Below are positions 17,095 through 26,407 of a stretch of DNA of 64,000 bases, piece after piece. Under the pieces are notes generated by a model, which was not told the origin of the DNA, did no database searches, and saw nothing but the letters and a program-made list of their open reading frames with translations. The DNA is taken from the NCBI GenBank assembly GCA_016179685.1, contig JACPCR010000067.1, forward strand, positions 1 to 64,000, in the 5' to 3' direction. Position numbers and translations under genes: made by a program. Position 1 is the first letter of the stretch. Every line of letters starts with the position of its first letter. Origin of the DNA: Planctomycetota bacterium (GTDB lineage Bacteria; Planctomycetota; PUPC01; JACPCR01).

Positions 17095-17128
17095 TGCGGA
17101 CGGAAGTGTTCCCGCACTTCCGTGCACA
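17095..17128. repeat. GAAGTGC-type palindromic element, copy 4
   Basis: Arms 17095-17109 and 17114-17128 pair at 12 of 15 positions around the loop TCCC. The core CGGAAGTG / CACTTCCG is perfect. It sits 18 bp upstream of the moaD GTG start, in the leader of the moaDE operon. Confidence 0.65.
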
Positions 17129-17466
17129 GGGCCATTCATTCAAGACCAACTGGCGCGGAGATGCAAGTCAGTCCGCGGGTCAGCCGGTGGCCGAAGACCA
17201 TCGCACGATATGACGTGGGGATATCGTTGCCCCTTCCTGGAGCGGAATCCTCGCTTTCACGCCATGCCCGACAAGGCCAAGAGAGAGCGCAAGTCCGTGT
17301 CGCCCGCCGACTTCCGCAACTCCAGGGGTGTCTGATCCATTTCTTAATGAAGCGCTGCCTTAAACCCTTGAACCAACCCGTGTGGTGCGAACGACCAGAA
17401 CCGAAATAAGAGACGGCAAGCGTTCCGCTAAGAGGCCTGCCGGCGGGAGGCAGCACTTTCCTCTGG

Positions 17467-17508
17467 CACACGCGCACGGAGGTGCACCCGCACTTCCATG
17501 CGCGTGTG
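17467..17508. repeat. GAAGTGC-type palindromic element, copy 5
   Basis: Arms 17467-17485 and 17490-17508 pair at 17 of 19 positions, counting one G-T pair as a mismatch, around the loop ACCC. The outer stem is CACACGCGCA. It lies about 120 bp upstream of the coiled-coil gene start. Confidence 0.75.
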
Positions 17509-17628
17509 TGCGTGTGCACGTGTGCGAGAACGGACTTGATCGGCGATGGCGCATCCTTAGAATCATGATAAGGGAAAGCCACAGGAGGCTGTCCACCAAC
17601 TCATATTCGAGTCTTGAAGGAGTAAACC

Positions 17629-18330
17629 ATGCAGAGAACAATGAGGGGACGATGGGGTGCGGGTCTCTTGGTTTTCGCCCTGGGCGCGGTCACCGCGTCG
17701 GCCGAGGAGCCTGCGGCAGAGCCGAAGGCGCAGGACCCGGTAGAATCGCTGCATCGGGATGTCCGAGAGCTGCAAGGAAAAATGGCGGAAAAGCAGAAGC
17801 AACACATGCAGGACCCCGAGATCAAGGAACTGCAAGCGGCCATCGAGAAGAAGGCTGGCGAGGTCGAAGCCGCCCGGGATGCCCTTAGGGCCAAGATCGG
17901 CGAGAAGGACCCCGAGGCGAAGGCCTTGCTGGAGCAACGGGGCACGTTGACGCACCAGATGGCGGAGGCTCGCGAGCAGTTGAAGAAGCTGCAGGAGCAG
18001 ACGAAGCAGCTCGAGAAGGCGCTGCCCGAGTTGACGCAGAAACTGGCGGCGCGGGAACGCGCTCACCAGAAGGACCCTGACCTCAAAGAGCAGATGGACG
18101 CCATCAAGGCCCGGGAGCAGGAGCTGGACCAGGCCCGGAAGGCGCCGATGGCGAAGATGATGGAAAAGGATGCGGACTTCAAGGCTCTCATGGAAAAGAG
18201 AGACGGCTTGCAGAAACAGATTCAGGATATCCGGGCCTCCCGCAAGCCCGCGCAGCCCGAGGGAAAAAAGAACCGTGAGAAGGGCACGGCCGGCGGAGCG
18301 GCCGGGGGGAATCCGCCTGCCGCGCCGTGA
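17629..18330 (+). CDS. Exported coiled-coil protein with an internal duplication
   Basis: 233 residues. The N-terminus is a signal peptide (GLLVFALGAVTASA), so it is probably periplasmic. Residues 38-205 are almost entirely Lys/Glu/Gln/Ala heptad-like coiled coil. Residues 60-115 and 147-202 are diverged copies of one unit: compare MQDPEIKELQAAIEKKAGEV with HQKDPDLKEQMDAIKAREQE. The last 25 residues are Gly/Ala/Pro-rich and disordered. AAGGAG lies upstream of ATG 17629. Length and composition recall periplasmic OmpH/Skp-like or spacer proteins, but no specific family motif is seen. It stands about 90 bp before the glycosyltransferase gene on the same strand. Confidence 0.8.
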   Translation: MQRTMRGRWGAGLLVFALGAVTASAEEPAAEPKAQDPVESLHRDVRELQGKMAEKQKQHMQDPEIKELQAAIEKKAGEVEAARDALRAKIGEKDPEAKALLEQRGTLTHQMAEAREQLKKLQEQTKQLEKALPELTQKLAARERAHQKDPDLKEQMDAIKAREQELDQARKAPMAKMMEKDADFKALMEKRDGLQKQIQDIRASRKPAQPEGKKNREKGTAGGAAGGNPPAAP

Positions 18331-18422
18331 CCGCGCCGTGATCGCACTTGTCTTGGTTTCGACCAGCGAATACATCTCGTAGGCCGGCCCGAGAAGCCGG
18401 GAAGGACACCAGGGGCGACGCG

Positions 18423-19892
18423 TTGAGCCTGCTCCTCCTGAGCCTCCTGGCCCTGGGGATGCTGGCCGCCGTCCTCCTCATGGTAGAGGCTGCCCGGGAG
18501 GAAGAACCCGGGCGAGCCCGGCAACTCTTCATCCCTGCCCACCTGTTCGGATGCGGCTTCTTCCTCGCCGCCCTCGCGACGGTGCGACGGCAGCCGGATG
18601 ATCCCCGGCATCTCGGACTCATCCTCGCCGCGGGGCTGCTCTATCGCGTGATCCTCCTGCCGACGACCCCGATCCTGGAGGACGATTACTTCCGCTACCT
18701 CTGGGATGGGAAGGTCCTCGCCCATGGCATGAACCCGTATGAGTTCGCCCCGGCCGAGGTCCTCGAGTTCCAAGCGGGCCGGGACGACTCCTCGGCCAAG
18801 GAGTATGACCCGGAGCGGGCCGGTGGGCTGGCAGCCCGTGCGGCTCTCCTCATGCGGGGCGACTCGCCAGCAGACGACTTCGGGCCGATTCTCCGCCGAG
18901 TCAATTACCCGAAAGTGCCCACCGTTTATCCTCCGATGGCCCAGGCGCTTTTCGCCCTCGCTTACTGGATGCGGCCCGGCAGCCTCCTCGCTCTCAAGTC
19001 CCTCGTGGTGCTGTTCGAGCTGCTGGCCATGGCCATCACCCTTCGACTCCTCGCCGACATGGGCTGTAAGCGCACCTGGATCGTCCTCCCGGCCTGGTGC
19101 CCCCTCCTGCTCAAGGAATTCGCCAATTCGGGTCACCAGGACTCGCTGGCGGTCTTCTGGGTGATGCTGGCCGCGTGGGGCCTCTCGGGCCGGCGTCCTG
19201 CGCTGGCCGGCCTCGCCATCGGCATCGCCACGCTTTCCAAGGTCTATCCCATCGCGCTTCTGGTCCTCTACTGGCGGCCCCTGGGATGGCGGGGGCTGTT
19301 CCTCGCCGCGGCAGCCCTGTTCCTCGGATACGGGGCGTTCCTGCCCTCGGGCGTGAACACCTTCCAGGGCCTGAAGACCTTTGCACAAGGGTGGCAGTTC
19401 AACGCGGGCGTCTTCACGCTCGCCAGAAACGCTGCTGGATTCACTCTGAACGCCCTGGGATTCGATCCTGCCGCAGCCCGGACACTCTCGGGGCCCGCGG
19501 CGCGGGTCCTCTGCGGAATCCTGTTCTCTGGAGTCATCGCCTGGCTCGCCTGGCATCCACGAGGTCGCGCCCTGCCAGCCACCCTCGCTGCACTCCTGGC
19601 TCTCACCAGCCTCTTCCTCCTCTCACCCGTGGTCAATCCCTGGTATCTGACCGTCCTGGCCGCCTTCGCCGCCCTTCACCCGTCGCGTTCCGCCCTCTGG
19701 CTGCTGACGACCCTCCCCCTGAGCTATCTGCATGACGACCGATTCCTTGTCCCGGAGTGGATACGTGTGGTAGAGTATGCGCCGGCTCTGGGCTTGCTGG
19801 TCTGGGACCTCCACGATTTCTGTTGGCGTCAGCGCGGAAGCAGCCCGCCGTTTCCGTTCAGGAGGTGGGACGATGGACGAAACGAAACGTAA
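18423..19892 (+). CDS. Polytopic membrane glycosyltransferase (GT-C, mannosyltransferase-like)
   Basis: About 490 residues from TTG 18423, the in-frame start nearest the first membrane segment; an upstream TTG at 18348 is also possible. Roughly ten hydrophobic segments span the protein. The loop after the third has the acidic motif EDDYFRYLWDGKVLAHGMNP, typical of GT-C enzymes that use polyprenyl-phosphate sugars (GT39/GT87/DUF2029 group). It probably adds a sugar to an envelope lipid or glycan on the outer face of the membrane. The end overlaps the PilZ-like gene by 20 bp, so the two are co-translated. Confidence 0.82.
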   Translation: MSLLLLSLLALGMLAAVLLMVEAAREEEPGRARQLFIPAHLFGCGFFLAALATVRRQPDDPRHLGLILAAGLLYRVILLPTTPILEDDYFRYLWDGKVLAHGMNPYEFAPAEVLEFQAGRDDSSAKEYDPERAGGLAARAALLMRGDSPADDFGPILRRVNYPKVPTVYPPMAQALFALAYWMRPGSLLALKSLVVLFELLAMAITLRLLADMGCKRTWIVLPAWCPLLLKEFANSGHQDSLAVFWVMLAAWGLSGRRPALAGLAIGIATLSKVYPIALLVLYWRPLGWRGLFLAAAALFLGYGAFLPSGVNTFQGLKTFAQGWQFNAGVFTLARNAAGFTLNALGFDPAAARTLSGPAARVLCGILFSGVIAWLAWHPRGRALPATLAALLALTSLFLLSPVVNPWYLTVLAAFAALHPSRSALWLLTTLPLSYLHDDRFLVPEWIRVVEYAPALGLLVWDLHDFCWRQRGSSPPFPFRRWDDGRNET

Positions 19893-20241
19893 GGACAAGA
19901 GGCAGGTGACGCGGATTCCCGTTCGAAGCGGCTCGGGTTCCTTCCGCGTCTGCCATTTTCTCTTCAAGGGCCGAAGCTTCGCCTGTGAACTTCTCGACCT
20001 GAACAAGGGCGGGGCGCGGATTCGCTCCGGCCGGAAGCTCAAGCCCGGCCAGGAGCTGGACCTCCAGGTCTCACCGGGCAGCGGGGTGGGGCCGATCAAG
20101 GTCCAGGCGATCGTCAAGTGGTGTCAGACCGGAAACCAGAAGAAATATCAGGCGGGCATCCAGTTCGAACACTTCATGGAAGGATCGTATGACCGGCTGC
20201 GCCGGTTCGAGACGGAACATGCCGCCCGCGGAGGGGGCTAA
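19873..20241 (+). CDS. PilZ-domain-like protein
   Basis: 122 residues from ATG 19873, with a perfect AGGAGG at 19860-19865. The PilZ c-di-GMP motifs are present in modified form: RQVTR matches RxxxR, and DLNKGGARI matches (D/N)xSxxG with Asn in place of Ser. The remaining strands fit a small beta-barrel (LDLQVSPGSG, VQAIVKWCQTG, AGIQFEHF). It overlaps the glycosyltransferase gene, so it may control that enzyme in response to c-di-GMP. This is inference from coupling. The altered Ser means nucleotide binding is not certain. Confidence 0.8.
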   Translation: MDETKRKDKRQVTRIPVRSGSGSFRVCHFLFKGRSFACELLDLNKGGARIRSGRKLKPGQELDLQVSPGSGVGPIKVQAIVKWCQTGNQKKYQAGIQFEHFMEGSYDRLRRFETEHAARGGG

Positions 20242-20248
20242 CGCCTAA

Positions 20249-20617
20249 TCGTACACGCCACTCCGATGCCCTACGGTCAAAAGATGTCTTGCCGGCCGGT
20301 GGGGCCGGAAATTCCGTTTCGAGTGGGATTCCGAGGGGCTCGCGTACGCGGTGCGCCTCGAGCGCACGCTGAATGACGGTGAGAGGGACCGCGGCTACGC
20401 CGTCGAGGCACGCATCCCCTGGAAGCTGAACCTTTCAGCGGCCCCTCACATCCCGCCCGTGCCTGGCGACGTCTGGCATCTCGGCGTGAACCGGGAGGAC
20501 CAGTTTTTCCAGGACGGTCAGAAGCGCCACGTCCTCTCGATGTGGTGCGACCCGGGGCTGGAGAAGCCCGACTTTCACGTGCCGAGCGCGTTCGGGCGGA
20601 TGGTCTTTGGCCGGTGA
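20249..20617 (+). pseudogene. CBM9-like domain fragment
   Basis: An open stretch with no convincing start encodes RFEWDSEGLAYAVRLE, then RGYAVEARIPWKL, GDVWHLGVNRED and WCDPGLEKPDFHVPSAFGRM. This is the C-terminal half of a CBM9-like (formerly DUF1083) domain common in secreted proteins. A stop at 20246 closes the frame upstream and no signal peptide or first half is present. GTG 20351 could open a short 88-residue product but would cut into the fold. I read it as a remnant of a larger secreted gene. The stop TGA is at 20615-20617. Confidence 0.65.
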
Positions 20618-20650
20618 CGCGTCCGTGGCGGGAGGGGAATCCCGTGCAAA

Positions 20651-21565
20651 TCAATTCCATTCCCTGCGGTAGATGCTGATGCGCCGGGCCAGGAACTTGG
20701 GCATCCAGCGGTATCGATGTCCGAGGAAGTAGCCGGCGTACTTCGCGGCGTCACGGGCCATACAGGCGGGTAGCGAGAGAAGCTTTTTCCCCTGCGCCAG
20801 AAAGCGGATTTCCTCGATCAGGTAGCGGCGTCCCTCGCGCTCGAATCGCGATGGACGTGGCCGGAAATGCTCCAGTTCCAGCATCCGGAAGACCATGCCG
20901 ATGTCGAAGTAGCGGCGGAAAAGATGCCAGCAGGAAAAATCATGGGAATGGACCACCACGGACGCCGGCTCGTAGGCGATGGCATGACCGGACTCGATGA
21001 GCCGCCTGGCCAGCGCCGCGTCCTCGAAGACGGGCAAGTCTTCCCGGAATGGGAACTCGAGCCAGACCGGGCGAAGCACGGCAGAGGAGACGTTGGAGAA
21101 GAAAAACACTTTCGGTCCCAGGCGGTCAAAGTCCTTGGCCCGTTTTATCTCCTTATGGGCGGGGTAGTTCCAGGCGTAGCCGAATTGCTGGCTCGGGCTG
21201 GCGCCGGGCCTGGGCACCTGTCGCGAGTAGGCGGCGCTGATGCCTTCCGACCCCAGCGGGGCCACCAGGGAGGCGAGCCAGGTGTCGTCAACGGGCAGCG
21301 CATCCGCACTGAGAAACACGATGGCCCGGCCCGTGGTCTCCAACGCGCCCAAGTTGCGGGTCCGTGCGTGGTGGAACTCCTCCGGGCGAATCTCCAGGAG
21401 GCGGACCGGGAAACGGCGGACGATATCGATGCACCCGTCGGTCGATCCGGAATCAATGACGAGGGTCTCGTAGGACCCGTTGAATTTCTGCTGGCGGACG
21501 CGTTCGAGGCAGTCCCCGATGGTGGCGGCGTTGTTTTTCATCGGGATGACGATCGAGGCGTCCAT
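20651..21565 (-). CDS. Family 2 glycosyltransferase (rhamnosyltransferase-like)
   Basis: 304 residues from ATG 21565, which starts the GT-A fold directly (MDASIVIPMKNNAATIGDCL). The donor site shows VIDSGSTDG, and the position of the DxD motif reads LSADALP, so the usual second Asp is shifted. The acceptor region has PVFEDAALARRLIESGHAIA with the ED of the family. The C-terminal third (HSHDFSCWHLFRRYFDIG) resembles rhamnosyl- and related transferases of surface polysaccharide pathways. No membrane segment is seen. It probably adds one sugar to an envelope glycan. Its start lies 66 bp downstream of the DUF4139 gene end on the same strand. Confidence 0.88.
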   Translation of the reverse strand: MDASIVIPMKNNAATIGDCLERVRQQKFNGSYETLVIDSGSTDGCIDIVRRFPVRLLEIRPEEFHHARTRNLGALETTGRAIVFLSADALPVDDTWLASLVAPLGSEGISAAYSRQVPRPGASPSQQFGYAWNYPAHKEIKRAKDFDRLGPKVFFFSNVSSAVLRPVWLEFPFREDLPVFEDAALARRLIESGHAIAYEPASVVVHSHDFSCWHLFRRYFDIGMVFRMLELEHFRPRPSRFEREGRRYLIEEIRFLAQGKKLLSLPACMARDAAKYAGYFLGHRYRWMPKFLARRISIYRREWN

Positions 21566-21630
21566 GTCAGTCCAACAGGGGCAGGCGAAAATCGGATGAT
21601 TCGGTCTGCGGTCCGGCCTTCGCCGCCGAT

Positions 21631-23274
21631 TCACTGGTCCACCAGGACACCGTACCGGTAGGTCAGGGTCTTCTCTTCGCCCGGCTGGAGCGTCAGATTC
21701 CAGATCAACTCGTTCCGTTTGTTGACGGAATAGACGCCTTCTTCACGGAGCACGCATTTCGGCCCGGCCTCCGCCTCCAGGAGGTCTCCGGAAAACTGGC
21801 GGCGAATCACCAGCTTCATGGGCTCCCGCCGGTGATTGCACGCCAGCAGCTCGCCCTTCACCGTAGTCCGGCGGTAATCGTTGCCGCCGACGAATACGAC
21901 GGAGCGGGCACCTTCCTCCTCGTGCTCCGCCTGGCGCGTCCTGAGGCTCAGGGCCTTCGTGATGTGAAGGGTCGTCTCCTCTCCGGAGTTCACCCACGAG
22001 GTCATCCGCTGCCCGCTGAATCGGCCGCCCGCCGTCATCATCGCCGGGCCCGTCGTCATGGGAAACGTGAAGGGATTCCTGAAGCGGACCGCGTCCCACG
22101 CGGCGTCCTGGAAATCGTCCGGATTCTGATTCCGCTGATACTCGTCGATGTACCGACCGTCTGCACGCCGCGTGTCCGGCACAATCCACTCCACGATGCG
22201 CTCGTAGGCGGTCTCACCGGAGGCGGTGCGGAGGAACAGCGCATCGCCCTCCGCCAGGGACCGCTTGCCCAAGGAATGATAGTAAATGTCTACGCCATCT
22301 CCCGCAGGTATCTCGGGCAGGCCTGACCCGCCCACGCCCGAATCACCGCCATAGCTCACCACCTGTTGCGCCATCACGTTCATCGTTGCCGCGTGGCCCG
22401 GCTGCACCCGCTGGTTCAACTGCTGGAAGAAGGCTGACCAGGTGGCCCGAGCCGAAAGCGGCGAAAGCACGTGCGCAAACTCCACGCTGGGAAAGCCGGA
22501 GATCAGCGAGATTTCTGCATCCGCCACGTCTTCCAGCTCGTTGCGAATCACCGCGCCCTGCTCGATCCACAGCTTCTTCGGATCGGTCAGGTCCACCCGA
22601 TAGCTCGGCGCCCAGGCCATCCCCTTCGCCAAATACTGGAAGCGAAGGGTCACCGGGTCCTGCTTCGCCTCGATTACGGCCACCACCAGGACCGGCTGGC
22701 GGCGACGGGCAGCCCCTTCCGGTCCCTCCACCCGCAGCGTCCCGATCATGCCCGTGTCCACGTAAAGCCGCGCCTCCACCGTATCGATCAGCAGGAAACG
22801 GCTCGGCGTGGAGGCCGGAGCAGGGCGTGACCCGTAAGGCCACCATATCGACTGCTGGACGGGCTGATAGGTCCGGTCCCAAAACTCCGCCCCTCGGGGG
22901 GACTCGAACTTCACCACCGTCCCTTCCACCGGGGCCATCTTCTCGTCCCGGAAGCGGATGAGAACCTTCCGGCCGGCCAGTTCGCGCTGCAGGTCGTGCC
23001 CGACCGGGCCCGGCTCGGATACCTCCACGTCGCGTGCGACGACCATCGCTTCCACTCGCGCGTCCGCCGCCACCCAGAACGTCCCGTGGACAGCCTCCGG
23101 GATCGAGTCCAGCCGGTAGAGTCCCGGCCCGGCGACCGTCGCCACGCGCTGGACCACGGCCAGCCCGTTCTTGAAAAGGCCAAGCGACTCGATTCGGCTC
23201 GACGCTGGCCTCTCCTCCGCCGCGGTCCAAGCCGTCCACGGAATCAACAGGACCGGAATCCAGGCACGTAACAT
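21631..23274 (-). CDS. Exported DUF4139-type protein
   Basis: 547 residues with a signal peptide (AWIPVLLIPWTAWTAAEE). The first third has the pattern ESLGLFKNGLAVVQRVATV, matching the N-terminal domain that goes with DUF4139; the middle has the typical AKGMAWAPSYRVDL and AVIRNELEDVADAEISLISG, and the end EKTLTYRYGVLVDQ. The family is widespread in Gram-negative-type bacteria and includes mucoidy inhibitor-like proteins; its biochemical role is not established. It is probably periplasmic or surface-attached. The glycosyltransferase gene follows at 66 bp, so they may share a transcript. Confidence 0.85.
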   Translation of the reverse strand: MLRAWIPVLLIPWTAWTAAEERPASSRIESLGLFKNGLAVVQRVATVAGPGLYRLDSIPEAVHGTFWVAADARVEAMVVARDVEVSEPGPVGHDLQRELAGRKVLIRFRDEKMAPVEGTVVKFESPRGAEFWDRTYQPVQQSIWWPYGSRPAPASTPSRFLLIDTVEARLYVDTGMIGTLRVEGPEGAARRRQPVLVVAVIEAKQDPVTLRFQYLAKGMAWAPSYRVDLTDPKKLWIEQGAVIRNELEDVADAEISLISGFPSVEFAHVLSPLSARATWSAFFQQLNQRVQPGHAATMNVMAQQVVSYGGDSGVGGSGLPEIPAGDGVDIYYHSLGKRSLAEGDALFLRTASGETAYERIVEWIVPDTRRADGRYIDEYQRNQNPDDFQDAAWDAVRFRNPFTFPMTTGPAMMTAGGRFSGQRMTSWVNSGEETTLHITKALSLRTRQAEHEEEGARSVVFVGGNDYRRTTVKGELLACNHRREPMKLVIRRQFSGDLLEAEAGPKCVLREEGVYSVNKRNELIWNLTLQPGEEKTLTYRYGVLVDQ

Positions 23275-23767
23275 GGGGTGTCCTCCACAATGCGAAAGCG
23301 AGGCGCTTCCGCAGATGCGCCCGCGCGCCGGCGGGCGCGGTTTCCATGGAAGCTCAGTGCTTCCGTTACGAGCAAAATACGCTACCCGCCCCCCTCACGG
23401 GAAACCGCGCCGAACTTGTCACCATGGGGGCCGGGTGCGCAGATGATACCACTTGGCAACAGCATCAGCACCGAAGCTTGGGGTCACATCTTTGAACTTT
23501 GATCTTTGCAAAACAAGCCCGATTCCACGGCCAGACTTTGGGTCACACTGGACCAGAGAGCACTTCCTGGGTTGGTGGTGGATGGGCTCTTCGCACGTCA
23601 TTGGGGTTGGCTCTTCATGTCTCCTCCCCTTCGCATTGAATTTCGGGGAGCTAACGACAGATGAAAGCCCATGCGGATGATCATAGTTCAAAGACGTGAC
23701 TGCTTTTGGCCTTCGGTGGGTAGCCGACGGGCGCGGTTTCTAAGTCTTGTGAGAAATGGCGGCTGGC
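23275..23767. other. Intergenic region without a supported gene
   Basis: About 490 bp. Near the DUF4139 start there is a short hairpin (TGCGAAAGCG ... CGCTTCCGCA, about 23291-23313) followed by GC-rich inverted sequence. The remainder, 23440-23690, is less GC-rich and shows no coding pattern or recognisable regulatory site. Confidence 0.5.
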
Positions 23768-26407
23768 TCACCTCCGCTGAAGGATGACCTTAGCCCCAAA
23801 TTCCGGCCATCCCTTCCCGTCCCAGAAGGAGACCTTTCCTGCTGTCTGCGCTTCACCCCATACCGTTCCCAGAAAAGCGGCGACCTCTCCCTTCCCGAAG
23901 CGCCACGAGACCAGAATGGGTAACGCCCCATGGGCTCGGGTTTCTACCGACACTTTGACCTCCGCTCCCTCCTTCGGTGGGCATCGGTGGAGGTAATGGA
24001 CCTCTCCTGATTCACCCCCGGGCGTCAAGAGCAACTCACCGGGAGGGTCCAGTTTCACGATGTCATATCCATCTTCAATCTGGACCGGAAGAAGCTCCTC
24101 CAGGAAGGTTTCGTTGTAACCGCCGGGCCCGAAGGCCTGCCCTCCGCCTAGCGCCACGAGCTTCCCGCCCGCCTGAACGAAATCGTAGAGGATTTTTCGT
24201 CCTTCGTAACCGAGCCAATCGCTGTGGACGTTGGCCAGAATCACCACGTCGTGGCGCAGTACATTCTCGTAACTCATCTCCCTCGGAGGAAAAGCGCTGA
24301 GAAGGAAATGCACTCGCGTCCTGGAAGCCTTCTCTTCCATCATCCGGGTGTATCTGCTCTTTTCATCGGCCTGTTTTTTCTCCTCGGCCGCTACCGACTC
24401 GATTTCGTCTTCATCACCGGCCATCAGGTCATCCGGCTGTGAGGCATTGGCCTCATTCGGGACAAGCTCCAATGCGGGTGGCCCCTTGGGCTCGAGGACC
24501 GCCTTCTTCTCCTCGACCGTGGGCGGCATCCGTTCCGTGAATTCGACCCGTCCATCGACGGCCATGGCCACATCGGGCAACCGATACTGAGGGTAGAAGT
24601 AGCCAGCCAGGGCGAGCACCTCCTTGACGCCATGGGCGCCGGGAATCCAGGCGGCCAGCTCCGAAGGTCTCGTCGGGCCATTGCGATAAACGCTAAGCTT
24701 AGCCTCGTTGAAGATTTCTAGCAGTTCGAGCACGATCGGACCGGACCGCACGGTCCGTTCGCCCGCTCGTGAGACCTTCATGGAAACCCATTGGCTGCTC
24801 CGGTGAACGAACAGGAACTCGTGCTTCCCGTATTCATCAGTGTGTTTCAGGTCCGGTCCCGAAATCCTTCCCGCCAGCGCCTTAAAAGGCTCCTGTTCGT
24901 CATCGATCGGAGCGTCGGTAATCTCGACCTCCAGTCCGACCTCTTCTGCATGGGCGGGCTCGGCCAGAAAATAAAAGGTGGCGCGATACTTTCCAGGATA
25001 GGGGAGGTTAGCCTTCTCAATCTCGCTCACGAGACCTTCTTGGGACGACTCCTCCACCTGCCCGCCGGGCGATTTCTTGTCTTCGATGACCTTTCCCACC
25101 CGGCGACGAGGTGTGGTTCCCAAATCGAAGGCCCAGGTGCGGGGAGGCTCCTTCGGAGGTCTGTCGTCCATCTCCACGGGACCCCAGGCGATCAGGGTGT
25201 CCCGGACGTAGCTGGCCAGCTTCTTCTCTTCATCTTGTATTTTAGCCTCGTCCGGCGGATCGCTGAATCGCGATACCCGGGCCGGCCGCTGAAACACGCC
25301 CTCCAACTCGAGCACCACGGTGGACCAGAACGGCACTTCAGCCAGGCCGAAATGAACTTCGTTGTCCTTTTGCTCATAGGCTATCTCGGTGGCCGCGTCC
25401 GTGTCCCGATGCGGCTCGACCAGATAAAGATGACTCGGCCGCTGACCGGCCGGGATGCGGACGGCCACTCGGACGTCTTTCACGGGTGGCAGGGGCAAGG
25501 AGACGGCCCGCGGGTTCTCGTGGCCGGACTCGGCGCCTCCGCCTCCGCTCCTCTCCTCCGTCTCCTCAGTAAAAACCAGGTCGGGATTCTCCTCCTCTTC
25601 AGGAGGTTTGATCTCGAGGCTCCGTCCCTCGTCCTTCGCATTCAGTTCCAGCGTCGCAGCTTTCGGCTTCTTGACGACTTCCGACAATTTGTCCTCCGGA
25701 GGCAGATTGATGAAATGGAGGATCACCTGCCGGGTGTGCTCGTCTTCGATTCGCTCATAAACGCGTTTCTTCCAATAAAGATGTGGAACGGCTTCCACCC
25801 GGACTCCGGCCTCCTCGGGGTCCATCTGCCGAATCGCGTAGTCCCAGAGAAGGGAAGACCAGCGCAGAAAGTAGCGTCCCCAGCTCGGGCAGCCGATTCC
25901 GCTGGCCTCGTAATGAGTGCCATAGGCCGGGTGGCCTCCTGCAGAAACCACCAGGGCCTGTTCAAGGGCGAGAATCTGTCGGTTCGTGTTCTCCAGAATG
26001 GGATGATAACTTCCGCCCATCCGGCGGAGCATCTCGACCGTTTCACCTTCCATGTCCCCGAACTCGGTCCATCGCTGGTAAAGATAGCCGGGGGCCGCCA
26101 CGTTTTTCCGGATGGCCTCCTGCATGTAGTACCCCCCGCCCGCCATGTTCTCCCGGATCTCCGGCAGGGCCATCTGGAGGTCCCAAGCTCCCTTGAAGAT
26201 GCGGTATTGGGGACTGGAAGGCGTATAACCATAGTTGAATCCAAAGCCAAAATCAGGGAGCTGCTTCCAGATGCGTTCCTTCATCCGGCGTGCGTTTCGC
26301 ACGCTCAGCGGGACGCTTTCCCGAACGGCCCAGTGCCCATCGAAGCGGACGCCGTCCCAGCCGAGGAGCCGGGCCGACTCGATCATGTCGTCGATGCCGT
26401 AATCCAA
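23768..26407 (-). CDS. Glycosidase-like and GATase-like large protein, main open part of a broken gene
   Basis: 879 residues from ATG 26407, but this is not the native start. The same frame is open upstream to about 26575 and encodes family-like sequence (FSFWSLHYRDDEEKWEKYGP). Residues 1-200 look like a TIM-barrel glycosidase-type domain (LGWDGVRFDGHWAVRES, DFGFGFNYGYTPSSP), similar to the 27.1 kb protein. The middle is beta-rich with acidic linkers. The C-terminal 250 residues form a class I glutamine amidotransferase-like fold (VVILANVHSDWLG, AGGKLVALGGGQAFGPGG) lacking the nucleophile Cys. The signal peptide and Ig-like part lie in another frame just upstream. Confidence 0.7.
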   Translation of the reverse strand: MDYGIDDMIESARLLGWDGVRFDGHWAVRESVPLSVRNARRMKERIWKQLPDFGFGFNYGYTPSSPQYRIFKGAWDLQMALPEIRENMAGGGYYMQEAIRKNVAAPGYLYQRWTEFGDMEGETVEMLRRMGGSYHPILENTNRQILALEQALVVSAGGHPAYGTHYEASGIGCPSWGRYFLRWSSLLWDYAIRQMDPEEAGVRVEAVPHLYWKKRVYERIEDEHTRQVILHFINLPPEDKLSEVVKKPKAATLELNAKDEGRSLEIKPPEEEENPDLVFTEETEERSGGGGAESGHENPRAVSLPLPPVKDVRVAVRIPAGQRPSHLYLVEPHRDTDAATEIAYEQKDNEVHFGLAEVPFWSTVVLELEGVFQRPARVSRFSDPPDEAKIQDEEKKLASYVRDTLIAWGPVEMDDRPPKEPPRTWAFDLGTTPRRRVGKVIEDKKSPGGQVEESSQEGLVSEIEKANLPYPGKYRATFYFLAEPAHAEEVGLEVEITDAPIDDEQEPFKALAGRISGPDLKHTDEYGKHEFLFVHRSSQWVSMKVSRAGERTVRSGPIVLELLEIFNEAKLSVYRNGPTRPSELAAWIPGAHGVKEVLALAGYFYPQYRLPDVAMAVDGRVEFTERMPPTVEEKKAVLEPKGPPALELVPNEANASQPDDLMAGDEDEIESVAAEEKKQADEKSRYTRMMEEKASRTRVHFLLSAFPPREMSYENVLRHDVVILANVHSDWLGYEGRKILYDFVQAGGKLVALGGGQAFGPGGYNETFLEELLPVQIEDGYDIVKLDPPGELLLTPGGESGEVHYLHRCPPKEGAEVKVSVETRAHGALPILVSWRFGKGEVAAFLGTVWGEAQTAGKVSFWDGKGWPEFGAKVILQRR

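Larger units (their letters stand above)
17077..17628. other. Intergenic region with two palindromic elements
   Basis: About 550 bp without a supported gene between the divergent moaD and coiled-coil genes. It carries two copies of the GAAGTGC-type element (17095-17128 and 17467-17508). The open frames across it are scrambled and give no recognisable protein. Confidence 0.55.
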
